Assembly: GCA_017480565.1 (NCBI GenBank)
Contig: JAFVAL010000044.1
Coordinates: 1-37,876, forward strand
Length of the DNA: 37,876 nucleotides
Reading direction: 5' to 3'
Source: Lachnospiraceae bacterium
GTDB taxonomy: Bacteria > Bacillota > Clostridia > Lachnospirales > Lachnospiraceae
Shown: positions 25,468 through 33,209 of the stretch, one piece after another
Numbering within the stretch: the stretch's first letter is position 1
How the letters are laid out: each line of letters starts with the position of its first letter
Notes under the pieces: model-generated
Told to the model about the DNA's origin: nothing
Databases searched by the model: none
Seen by the model: the letters and a program-made list of their open reading frames with translations, nothing else
Translations under genes and position numbers: made by a program

Positions 25468-26742
25468 TTATTTGGCGTAGCTTCCAAGGAACGTAAGGCT
25501 TTCTTTCGGGTATCTCTTCTGTGTACTGCGATCCACGGCAATCAGACCAAAGGTCATCGAATACCCCTTCTGCCACTCGAAATTATCGAGCAGGCTCCAA
25601 TAGCAATAACCGAGCACCGGGATGCCATCTGCGATGCAGCTCTCAACTCCTGCCAGTGCTTCCTTGATAAAAGCAACTCTGCGGGTATCATCAGTCGCAG
25701 CGACACCATTTTCTGTTACGATGATCGGAATCGGCAGTTCCTTGTGCACCTTGCGGATCACATGTCCCAACGCCTGCGGATAAAACTCATAGTCCATCTG
25801 TGTGACTTCCGCACCGTCCGGCACCGGAAGACTTCCCTCCGGACCCATCAGGGTTCTGGTGTAGTTCTGCACACCAAAGAAATCATCGTCCTTCAGATAC
25901 GGAAGGTAATGTAAGAATTCCTCCGTCCACTCGCGCAGCGCTTCTGCTTCTCCGCCTTCCTGCGCCTGGATATCATGTAAAGACAAGGTGAGTCCAACCT
26001 GGATCTCAGGCTTCACGGACTTGATCGCACGTCTTGCTGCCTGATGCGCACGCATCACGATCTGGTCACCGTTCTCGGTACGAGGCGATACAAAAACCTG
26101 CGGCTGCGGTGTTCCAAAGACCTTCACATTCTCTTCCGCCGCCTTTTTCATACGCTCCATAAGAGGATTTTCAAGATTGATGCCCACCTGCACCTGGCCT
26201 TCCAGGCTCTGCTTTTTCTGCATTGCCATCATCATGCGCTTGGAGATCGCTGCGATCTGGATGCCCATATTGGCTTCGTTAATGGTGCAAATGTAATGGA
26301 TCTCATCGCCCAGCTGCTCCGTAATATATTTTGCATAATTTGCAAACTTAGCCACGGTCTCCTCAGCTTCCCAGCCGCCCTGCTCGATCAGCCACTTCGG
26401 GCTGCTAAAATGATGCAGCGTGACAATCGGCTCAATTCCGTTTTCCTTGCAGGTACGGATCACATCGCGGTAATGCGCGACCTCATTTTCATCGAACACA
26501 CCGGGGGTAGGCTCAATTCTCGCCCACTCAATCGAAAACCGGTAGGCGTTTAAGCCTGCGTCTGCCAACAGTTTAATGTCCTCTTTGTAACGGTGATAGT
26601 GATCGACCGACTCGCCGCTTGGCTCATTGAAGCTTGTAAACTCCATCTGTTCCTGTGCCCAGCAGTCACTGTTCGTATTATTTCCTTCGACCTGATGTGC
26701 AGCGGTAGCTGCGCCGAACATAAAACCTTTTGGAAAACTCAT
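25468..26742 (-). CDS. GH1 beta-glucosidase/beta-galactosidase
   Basis: This 424-residue cytoplasmic family 1 glycosidase is slightly short for the family. The N-terminus FPKGFMFGAATAAHQVEGNN is the GH1 signature. The acid/base region is ICTINEAN (Glu near residue 156), where the common NEP is NEA. The nucleophile is in PIIVTENGVAATDD, and LDNFEWQKGYSMTFGL closes the active site. There is no phospho-sugar-binding signature that I can identify with certainty, and the operon has a GPH permease and no PTS, so a non-phosphorylated beta-glucoside or beta-galactoside is expected. It lies 18 nt before the large GH2 gene. Confidence 0.9.
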   Translation of the reverse strand: MSFPKGFMFGAATAAHQVEGNNTNSDCWAQEQMEFTSFNEPSGESVDHYHRYKEDIKLLADAGLNAYRFSIEWARIEPTPGVFDENEVAHYRDVIRTCKENGIEPIVTLHHFSSPKWLIEQGGWEAEETVAKFANYAKYITEQLGDEIHYICTINEANMGIQIAAISKRMMMAMQKKQSLEGQVQVGINLENPLMERMKKAAEENVKVFGTPQPQVFVSPRTENGDQIVMRAHQAARRAIKSVKPEIQVGLTLSLHDIQAQEGGEAEALREWTEEFLHYLPYLKDDDFFGVQNYTRTLMGPEGSLPVPDGAEVTQMDYEFYPQALGHVIRKVHKELPIPIIVTENGVAATDDTRRVAFIKEALAGVESCIADGIPVLGYCYWSLLDNFEWQKGYSMTFGLIAVDRSTQKRYPKESLTFLGSYAK

Positions 26743-26756
26743 CGTAAAACCCTCCC

Positions 26757-28946
26757 TCAGTCTTCTTTCTTCACCTGGTTCAGTGCAAAATTAAACTTGT
26801 GGACAAATTCCGGTGTCGCAAGCTTACCCAACTGCTTGATGGTCGCTTCCACACTCATCTTATCCATCATTGCCTGCATCTCCGGCGGCATCTCTACGTT
26901 CTTTGCGACGTCTCCGTAAGCTGCAACGAGCTTTGCCTGCAGGGGAGCCATCAGCTCCTGCAACACCGCTGCGGTCTTTGGATTGGCCTTGATCGCACCC
27001 ATGCTGTCCTTGATCGAGTAATAGCCCTCCCTTACGATCTCATCGTCCCGGTCGAACCAGTTGGTGATGAACGCACCGTCTTTGATATAGTCCTTGTTGA
27101 CTTCTGCCACTTTGCGGATCTTGATCGCATCTGTCAGATCACCACTCACCGCTGTGATCTCATGTTCCCCCGTGATCGGCACTTGGAACTTGAAAATCTT
27201 ATCGCCAGCGCATGTTCCCACTTCCTTGCCATCCACAAACAAGGTCACCTGCGGCTGATTCGAATACACCTTAATCTCGGTGGTCTCTTCCGCACGGTCG
27301 ACATAATGTCTGCCGCACACATGCACGAACGGATCGTCGCTTAAGTAGGCTTTGTAAATGTAATAGGCATCCTTTTTATACTTCCGGTCGAAGGTCACGA
27401 GGCCCTTCTGGTTCTGGCCGGGCTTTCCACCCTCATCTCTGCCGTCCGCGCCGAAATCAAAGCCGTTCCAGCAGTGCATTGCCCAGATATAAGGCCGCTC
27501 CGACCACATTTTTAACAGATGCTCATGATACAGTGCCTGGTAGCCTTCGCTCCAGTCACCCTTCTCCGGCTTCGCATTCTGGTAACGAGGATTCGCATCC
27601 GCACCAAACTCAGACAGGCCGATCACCGCATCCGGATACTTCGCATGGAAGTTGTCAAAGAATTCATCGTTCTGCTCTAAATCGCCCAGATACCAACCAT
27701 AATATAAGTTGTAGCTGCGGATGTCAGGCAGCATCACGAACGGATCGTCCGGACTTAACATAAAGACATGCGCCATCGTGGTCGGTCTTGTCGGATCCAG
27801 ACGGTGGCAGAGGTCATTTAACACATTGTGATTGTCAATCATATCCGGCGTTGTGCCTCCGGTCGAGGTGATCTCGTTGGATAGCCCCCAGCAGATGATG
27901 GACGGATGATGATTGCTCTGCACAATGAGTTCACGCATCTGGGAGATCGTATTTTCCCTTGCCTCCGGCATATGCTCGGAAATGTACGGAATCTCCGCCC
28001 ACGCAATCAGACCAGCCTTGTCGCACAGATCATAGAAATACTGATCATGCTGATAATGCGCGAGACGCACGGTGTTCGCACCCATTTCTAACAGAATCTG
28101 AATATCCTCTTCATGCTCCGCCTTCGTCAGTGCATTTCCAAGGCCCTCCCGGTCCTGATGTCTTGCTGCACCGCACAAACGCATCGGCTCGTTGTTCAGA
28201 TAAAAGCCCTTCTCTGCATCAAAATCGATCTTGCGAAGACCGAAGTTTAAGCTCACTTCATCTCCACCGGGAAGCGTCGTTTTCGCTTCGTAGAGATACG
28301 GATCCTTCTTGCCATTCCAAAGGTGCGGCGTATCGATGGTAAACACAGCCTTTGCAGCGCCGTCAACGGTCGGTACAGTCTGTGTCTTACCTGCCACCGT
28401 AAATGTCACGTCGCAAGAGCCATTCTGCCATGCCTCCACGGTCACGGTTGCTTTTGTCAAATCATCGGAAAGCTCCGGTGTCACCTTGACGCCAGGCCCA
28501 CCGTAATAATCCAGAGCAAAGTGCTCGTTTGGCACAAACAGAAGCTTTACATCACGGTAAATGCCGCCGTAGAAGGTAAAGTCTGCCTTCTGTGGATAAA
28601 CCGTGCGGTTTTTGCCGTTGTCCACAGTGACAACGAGTTCATTTTCCTCTTTCAGATGCTCTGTCAGATTCACGCGAAATGTGGAATATCCGCCTTCGTG
28701 TCTGAAAAGCTTTTCTCCGTTTAAGAAGACTTCTGCCGTCATCGCTGCTGCACCAAACTCGACCCAGACCTCTCCGTCAAAGACCGGCTTTGCAAATGTC
28801 TTTTTATAGGTGCAGGTCCCGCGGTAATAATCATTACCGCCATCCTGGCCATCCTTCGCATTCCAGGTATGCGGGAGTGTCACGGTCTCTGTCTGATTTT
28901 CTTTTGTAAATCTCCATCCATCGTTCCATAACACTTCTCTTCTCAT
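26757..28946 (-). CDS. GH2 beta-galactosidase-like hydrolase with a C-terminal helical extension
   Basis: This 729-residue cytoplasmic GH2 enzyme differs from the one downstream in the operon. The jelly-roll domain begins MRREVLWNDGWRFTKENQTE, and the barrel begins near residue 245 (LCGAARHQDREGLG). The acid/base Glu is in CWGLSNEIT and the nucleophile Glu in VIGLSEFGADANP. After a small Ig-like domain the protein continues for about 110 residues (from roughly 615) in a mostly helical, Met/Lys-rich tail (PKTAAVLQELMAPLQAKL, MPPEMQAMMDKMSVEATIKQ, FNFALNQVKK) that is not part of the GH2 core. The start ATG follows GAAGGGATG. It follows the transporter gene after an attenuating hairpin. Beta-galactosidase is favoured, but GH2 also holds beta-glucuronidases and others. 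Confidence 0.88.
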   Translation of the reverse strand: MRREVLWNDGWRFTKENQTETVTLPHTWNAKDGQDGGNDYYRGTCTYKKTFAKPVFDGEVWVEFGAAAMTAEVFLNGEKLFRHEGGYSTFRVNLTEHLKEENELVVTVDNGKNRTVYPQKADFTFYGGIYRDVKLLFVPNEHFALDYYGGPGVKVTPELSDDLTKATVTVEAWQNGSCDVTFTVAGKTQTVPTVDGAAKAVFTIDTPHLWNGKKDPYLYEAKTTLPGGDEVSLNFGLRKIDFDAEKGFYLNNEPMRLCGAARHQDREGLGNALTKAEHEEDIQILLEMGANTVRLAHYQHDQYFYDLCDKAGLIAWAEIPYISEHMPEARENTISQMRELIVQSNHHPSIICWGLSNEITSTGGTTPDMIDNHNVLNDLCHRLDPTRPTTMAHVFMLSPDDPFVMLPDIRSYNLYYGWYLGDLEQNDEFFDNFHAKYPDAVIGLSEFGADANPRYQNAKPEKGDWSEGYQALYHEHLLKMWSERPYIWAMHCWNGFDFGADGRDEGGKPGQNQKGLVTFDRKYKKDAYYIYKAYLSDDPFVHVCGRHYVDRAEETTEIKVYSNQPQVTLFVDGKEVGTCAGDKIFKFQVPITGEHEITAVSGDLTDAIKIRKVAEVNKDYIKDGAFITNWFDRDDEIVREGYYSIKDSMGAIKANPKTAAVLQELMAPLQAKLVAAYGDVAKNVEMPPEMQAMMDKMSVEATIKQLGKLATPEFVHKFNFALNQVKKED

Positions 28947-28964
28947 CTTATTTCATCCCTTCTT

Positions 28965-28993
28965 TGAAAAAAGCCCGTGCAGATACACGGGCT
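28965..28993 (-). terminator. Attenuating terminator between the GPH transporter and the first GH2 gene
   Basis: On the minus strand AGCCCGTG pairs with CACGGGCT around TATCTG (28993-28972), followed by TTTTTTC. It lies between the transporter stop and the GH2 start in the same direction, so it probably gives partial readthrough. Confidence 0.82.
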
Positions 28994-29018
28994 GATTCAT
29001 TTTTCACAATTTTATTGA

Positions 29019-30503
29019 TTATTCTGCAGTAGCCTGCTCTCTCTCTTTGATGGTCTTCTGGACTTCAACCATCTTCTCGCGGGAAAGTTCACTCTTCTTC
29101 ATCGCAAGAACCGTGCAGATCCAGCCAAGGATCGGGAAGCCGATCAAGAGAACAACCGTCATAACCTTAAGCGGTGTGGTGAGCGGATCACCGAGCTGCG
29201 GAGCCGTCGTGGTGTAGCCGATCATTGCGATCATACCAGTTGCGATCGTCGCACCCAGGGAGGAAACCAGCTTATCTACGAAGCTATAAGTTGCAGAAAC
29301 AGATGCCGGCAGGAACTTACCGGAACGATACAGCTCATAGTCAACGATGTCCATACGCAGCGCATTTGTTGCTGTGGAGACAATCATCTTAGCGGCATTA
29401 TTTCCAAAGACGAAGATAAAGAAGATGATGGTCGGAACGATCGCTCTCGTTACCTTCGTGGTATCCGTAAAGAGTAAGAATACTGCATAAAGTACATTCA
29501 TGATCAGGCAAACCCAAGTCCAGTCAACCATGACCTTCTTGTTGCCGTACTTACCGGCAAGTCTTGCACCAACAATTGCGAAGACGATGCCCGGGAGCAT
29601 TGCCACGATCGTGATGATCGAGGAAATGGAGTAGTTCTGGATCATGATACCGTAGAGCATAACGGTAACGACAGAGACAGAACCGATGGTCTGTGCCAGC
29701 TTATCAGAAACCGCTGCGATCATGTAACGCTGCAGTTCTTTGTTATCCTTAATCAGTGCCCACATATCCTTCAGGGAAGGCTTCTCATCGGTCTTGCCAT
29801 CCTGGGAAATACCTTCGAAGTTCTCAGCCTTATCATACGGTGCAATACCGATGCAGGAAAGCAGATAGAATACCAGAGAAAGTACCACGCAAAGGATGTT
29901 GAACGTTGCAAGGAACGGTCCGTTGACCTGGTTGTCAAATCTCGGAAGCAAAGCCGCCTGGCTGATGCCCATGAGCACCATCGGAGCCAGATAAGAATAA
30001 ATCGTGGAGAACACACTGATGGTAGGACGCTGCTTCGGGTCATCCGTCATGATGTTACCGGTCATAGAAGTTGCGACACCAACCAGGGTATATCCGATGA
30101 TGTAAATCATGTAGCAGACGATGAAGAAAATGAGTCCGCCTACACCAGATAAATGTCCGGCACCGAAGTTACACATCGCAGAGGTTGCCAGTGCCATGAC
30201 TGCCCAACCGATGAGCATGAAGATACGAATCTTACCATGCTTCGGATTGAAACGCTCGATGATAAACGCACAGATCGGGTCTGTCACGCCGTCGAAGATT
30301 CTGGAAGCCGTGATGACGACACCTGTCACCGCAACCAAGATACCATAGTTAACGTTACCAATGTAGGTTGCATAGGTCATCAGCATGTAGAAACACATCT
30401 GACCTGCACCGGTCAACTGAGACAAAGCGATCTGCCACATTTTGGCTCTCTTGTACTGCACGCCGTCCTGCTAAGCAACCGTAACTTTTTCTTTCTTACT
30501 CAT
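29019..30503 (-). CDS. GPH-family (MFS-type) sugar:cation symporter with in-frame amber codon near the start
   Basis: This is a 12-helix glycoside-pentoside-hexuronide transporter. The best ribosome binding site (GGAGAGG) precedes an ATG at 30503, which reads MSKKEKVTVA and then a TAG (30473-30471) before QDGVQYKRAKMWQIALSQL in the same frame. A GTG at 30461, with a weak AGGA before it, could start a 480-residue protein that still covers all helices. Family motifs are DGVTDPICAFIIERFNPKHGKIR (loop 2-3) and YELYRSGKFLPASVSATYSF. It heads the beta-galactosidase operon and is divergent from an AraC regulator, so it probably imports the oligosaccharide the GH2/GH1 enzymes hydrolyse. The stop may be a point mutation, a sequencing error or a natural leader peptide arrangement. 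Confidence 0.88.
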
Positions 30504-30556
30504 TGTAAAACCTCTCCTTAAATTGTTTGGAATTGCTTCCGTTTCTTGTTGATTTT

Positions 30557-30617
30557 ATACTAGCAGGATTTTGCCATTTATGTTAGAATGATTTTGCAAG
30601 TATTAGAACGATTTTAT
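30557..30617. promoter_or_regulatory. Three direct repeats in the shared GPH-operon/araC control region
   Basis: The related 14-mers TAGCAGGATTTTGC (30561-30574), TAGAATGATTTTGC (30584-30597) and TAGAACGATTTTAT (30604-30617) start 23 and 20 bp apart, about two helical turns. A minus-strand -10-like TAGTAT (30562-30557) has no good -35 box, and the middle repeat covers that position, as expected for an activated promoter. These are good candidate sites for the divergent AraC-type regulator. Confidence 0.7.
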
Positions 30618-30636
30618 CTTATTAGGGAAATTAGCG

Positions 30637-30763
30637 TGAAAAATGCATTGATATGCATTTTTCATCACTGTCTATTTGTGCCGGAGCGTCACAAATAGAC
30701 TTGATGGCAGATGAGAAATTGCATTCGCAATTTCTCATCGCCCCGTCGCGTTAGACGCTCCGG
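30637..30763 (+). promoter_or_regulatory. Highly structured leader/palindrome cluster upstream of the AraC regulator
   Basis: Three perfect hairpins follow each other. H1 is TGAAAAATGCAT/ATGCATTTTTCA (30637-30664). H2 is GTCTATTTGTG/CACAAATAGAC (30670-30700), extendable by CATCA/TGATG. H3 is GATGAGAAATTGC/GCAATTTCTCATC (30710-30739), extended by GGC/GCC. The H2 loop plus one base, CCGGAGCGTC (30681-30690), is exactly complementary to GACGCTCCGG (30754-30763), directly before the ribosome binding site (GAGG, 30767-30770), giving a possible pseudoknot. H1 and H3 arms are also cross-complementary with few mismatches. A cis-regulatory RNA or a dispersed palindromic repeat element are both possible. 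Confidence 0.75.
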
Positions 30764-30776
30764 AATGAGGATTAAT

Positions 30777-31976
30777 ATGGATTTTCGTCTTTTTTCGTCG
30801 GTATTAAACAATTTGCTCAATGTTTCTGTTCTCGTGACCTCCAAAGAGAACCCTGATCTAGCTTCTTTTTCAGAGAAGTACTGTTACCACCCGGTGCTTC
30901 AGCCAGCCTTCACCTTAGAGACTCTGACACAGTACGCCTCGCAGATGCAGGAGAAAACCATTTATGATCTGCGTGACGATCTCGGTATCTGTATCCAGTT
31001 TTTTCTGATTGAAGAATCCCTTGTCATTGTCGGCCCCTTTGTGAGAAATGAATTTCCTGAAGCGAAAGTACAGTCCCTTTTGATCTCCCACAGTATCCCT
31101 GCTTCTTACAGCGCTTCCGTGAGGCTCTATTATAGCTCTTTCCCTCTGCTCTCCGCAACGCACACCAGGGATACCATCTTAGGCTGCATCCGCGCTTTTG
31201 TGGGGCAAAGTGAGAACTACTACTATCAGCACCTGCGCAAGCTGGAGCCTAACGGCTCCCTTCCCCACGCACCCAGGGAAGAATCTTTGGATTACCTTTC
31301 CATCTATCATCGCTATGATCTGGAAAACAGATTCCTCCGCACCATCGAAACCGGGGATACAGAAAATGTTCTGATTGCTCAATACGCCATGAGCGCTGAT
31401 GGCATGAACCAGAACCGATATGTCAATGCCGTATATCAAGACCCCGTTGTCGGCATTTCGATGATTCGCGCACTGGCGCGAAAAGCCGCGGAGCGCGGCG
31501 GTGCCTCTTTAATCGACATCCACGAGATCACGCAGCGAAATGTCCAGCGAACCCTTGCTGCCAAAAATGTCCAGGAGCGTGTCCGTTATCTCGATCAGAT
31601 GCTCGTGGAACTTTCTGAAGCCGTGCGCATCAGCAAGCAGCACATGAGCAATTACTCTGCACCGATTCGCCGCGTCGCAGAGTACATTGGGTTGAACTTC
31701 AGCCAGGAGATCTCCCTCGATCAGCTTGCGGACTTGATTGGATACGCACCTACGTATCTGTCGAAGACATTTACGAAAGAAGTCGGAATGACCATCACCA
31801 GGTATATTGCGATGCTCCGCTGCCAGAAGGCTGCCCAGATGCTGCGTGACGAAGACTTGACCGTGCAGGAAATCAGCCATTACGTTGGGTACATGGATAA
31901 TAATTATTTCGTAAAGGTGTTTAAAAAGCAGTATGGGATGACACCCACGGAGTATCGGAAGGAAAAGGAACCCTGA
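30777..31976 (+). CDS. AraC-family transcriptional regulator of the beta-galactoside operon
   Basis: This is a 399-residue protein from the ATG at 30777 (MDFRLFSSVLNN), 6 nt after GAGG; an in-frame start further upstream would read through the structured leader. The first 280 residues form a sensor region without a family I can name with certainty, somewhat like the N-terminal regions of YesN-like AraC proteins lacking a receiver. The C-terminal 100 residues are a double AraC HTH (ISLDQLADLIGYAPTYLSKTF ... LTVQEISHYVGYMDNNYFVKVF), ending KKQYGMTPTEYRKEK. It is divergent from the GPH-GH2-GH1-GH2 operon and is its likely activator through the direct repeats between them. Confidence 0.9.
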   Translation: MDFRLFSSVLNNLLNVSVLVTSKENPDLASFSEKYCYHPVLQPAFTLETLTQYASQMQEKTIYDLRDDLGICIQFFLIEESLVIVGPFVRNEFPEAKVQSLLISHSIPASYSASVRLYYSSFPLLSATHTRDTILGCIRAFVGQSENYYYQHLRKLEPNGSLPHAPREESLDYLSIYHRYDLENRFLRTIETGDTENVLIAQYAMSADGMNQNRYVNAVYQDPVVGISMIRALARKAAERGGASLIDIHEITQRNVQRTLAAKNVQERVRYLDQMLVELSEAVRISKQHMSNYSAPIRRVAEYIGLNFSQEISLDQLADLIGYAPTYLSKTFTKEVGMTITRYIAMLRCQKAAQMLRDEDLTVQEISHYVGYMDNNYFVKVFKKQYGMTPTEYRKEKEP

Positions 31977-32003
31977 AGAACCAGTCTAAAGAAAGGAGTC
32001 CTT

Positions 32004-32504
32004 ATGATCACTTACCTTAACCACTATGCCTCCCCGTTGGGCCAGGTCACTCTTGCAAGCGACGGGCAGTCCCTGATCGGTCTATGGTTTGACGGACAGG
32101 CACATTTTGGCTCGACGATCACGAAAGGGGCGGTCGAACAAGATCTTCTTGTCTTTGCACAAACCTGCAAGTGGCTCGATCTTTATTTTGCGGGAGAAGC
32201 GCCCGATTTTACACCACCTTTGCGTTTTCTAGGCACACCGTTTCAGAAGGAAGTTTGGAATCTACTGCTTACGATCCCTTACGGTCAGACCACCACTTAT
32301 GGAGCGCTAGCTTTGGCTCTTGCCAGGAAGCAAGGCCGCATGAGCCAATCCGCCCAGGCAGTTGGCGGCGCTGTCGCACGAAATCCGATCTCTTTAATCG
32401 TTCCTTGCCACCGTGTCGTTGGGGCAAATGGCTCCCTCACCGGCTACGCTGGCGGGCTCGAGAAAAAGAAATGGCTGCTCGCTCTCGAACAGCCAAAAGA
32501 ATGA
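32004..32504 (+). CDS. ogt: Methylated-DNA--[protein]-cysteine S-methyltransferase
   Basis: This 166-residue suicide repair protein moves the O6-alkyl group of guanine to its own cysteine. The acceptor Cys is in the classical LIVPCHRVVG. The DNA-binding HTH region is FQKEVWNLLLTIPYGQTTTYG and the Asn hinge lies just before in VGGAVARNPIS. The N-terminal domain begins ITYLNHYASPLGQVTLAS. The length and lack of an AdaA-like domain point to an Ogt-type enzyme. The start follows AAAGGAG. It lies 27 nt after the AraC gene in the same direction and could be read through from it, but no functional link is apparent. Confidence 0.93.
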   Translation: MITYLNHYASPLGQVTLASDGQSLIGLWFDGQAHFGSTITKGAVEQDLLVFAQTCKWLDLYFAGEAPDFTPPLRFLGTPFQKEVWNLLLTIPYGQTTTYGALALALARKQGRMSQSAQAVGGAVARNPISLIVPCHRVVGANGSLTGYAGGLEKKKWLLALEQPKE

Positions 32505-32507
32505 TAA

Positions 32508-33086
32508 TTACATTTCGCCGATTTCCTCGTACCACTCTGCAAGAAATGTTTCCATGAATGCATGCCGCCTCTGCGCAATCGCTCTGGCGGCATCTGTATT
32601 TAACAGATCTTTTAACAAAAGCAACTTGTCGTAGAAGTGTTGAATCGAACTTTCCATGGATCTGCCATGTTCTCCGCCAAACGCAAATGTCCGGCCGATC
32701 CCCACGGCACCGATCGCATCCAGCCGGTCTGCATCCTGGACAATCATGCCTGCAAGCGAATCCGGCTTTTTGTGCGTGTGAAAAGAGACGCCCTCAATCA
32801 CCGTGCAAATCTGCTCTGTCATCTCTTCAGAGATCTCATTTTCGCGTAAAAAAGCACGCGCATTGGCAAGATTCTCGGTCGCAAACAGCTTATAATCGTC
32901 CACGTCATGTAAAAGCGCGGCAAGCGCGATCACCAGCGTATCCTTTGCACCCTCCGCCTCCGCCAGAAGACAGGCATTCCGGTAAACTCTCAGGGTATGA
33001 GCTGCGTCATGCCCACCGGAATTTGTCTCAAACAGCTTCGTGATATAGTCTATCGCATTTTGAATGATCTGCTCGTTCGTCATCAT
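32508..33086 (-). CDS. HD-domain phosphohydrolase
   Basis: This 192-residue HD-superfamily metal-dependent phosphohydrolase is similar to the YedJ-type cytosolic proteins. The metal ligands are visible: His in SGGHDAAHTLRV, His-Asp in ALAALLHDVDDYK, and a later Asp in IVQDADRLDAIGAVGIGRTF. A C-terminal helical part carries FYDKLLLLKDLLNTDAARAIA. The gene converges on the MGMT gene with 3 nt between the stops. The start follows GGAGAG; an ATG one codon later (33083) has better spacing. The substrate is unknown; nucleotides are the family's common substrates. Confidence 0.87.
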   Translation of the reverse strand: MMTNEQIIQNAIDYITKLFETNSGGHDAAHTLRVYRNACLLAEAEGAKDTLVIALAALLHDVDDYKLFATENLANARAFLRENEISEEMTEQICTVIEGVSFHTHKKPDSLAGMIVQDADRLDAIGAVGIGRTFAFGGEHGRSMESSIQHFYDKLLLLKDLLNTDAARAIAQRRHAFMETFLAEWYEEIGEM

Positions 33087-33113
33087 TTCTCTCCATTAAA
33101 ACCACAGGTAGCC

Positions 33114-33176
33114 TTACAAAAACCCTTCCACAATCTCGGCTGCATGACGCACGCAGTCATCACACTCACAGACCAC
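33114..33176 (-). CDS. Possible 20-residue Cys-rich microprotein
   Basis: A GTG at 33176 lies 8 nt after a perfect AGGAGG (33190-33185) and opens a 20-codon frame ending TAA. The peptide has C-x-C-x2-C-x2-H within CECDDCVRH, a compact metal-ligand-like cluster, and an acidic, hydrophobic end (AAEIVEGFL). It sits between the ADP-ribosylglycohydrolase and HD genes in their direction, so it would be cotranscribed. I know of no named family. It could instead be the tail of a decayed gene; the frame is closed by a TAG at 33191-33189 just upstream. Confidence 0.4.
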   Translation of the reverse strand: MVCECDDCVRHAAEIVEGFL

Positions 33177-33209
33177 GATCCCGGCCTCCTATTTCTCTAT
33201 ACATTCCAT

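Noticed and set aside
30471-30473. TAG recoding (pyrrolysine or suppressed amber) in the transporter
   Set aside because: The codon is in a variable N-terminal tail with no functional reason for recoding, no recoding machinery is visible, and a simple point change or an alternative GTG start explains it better.
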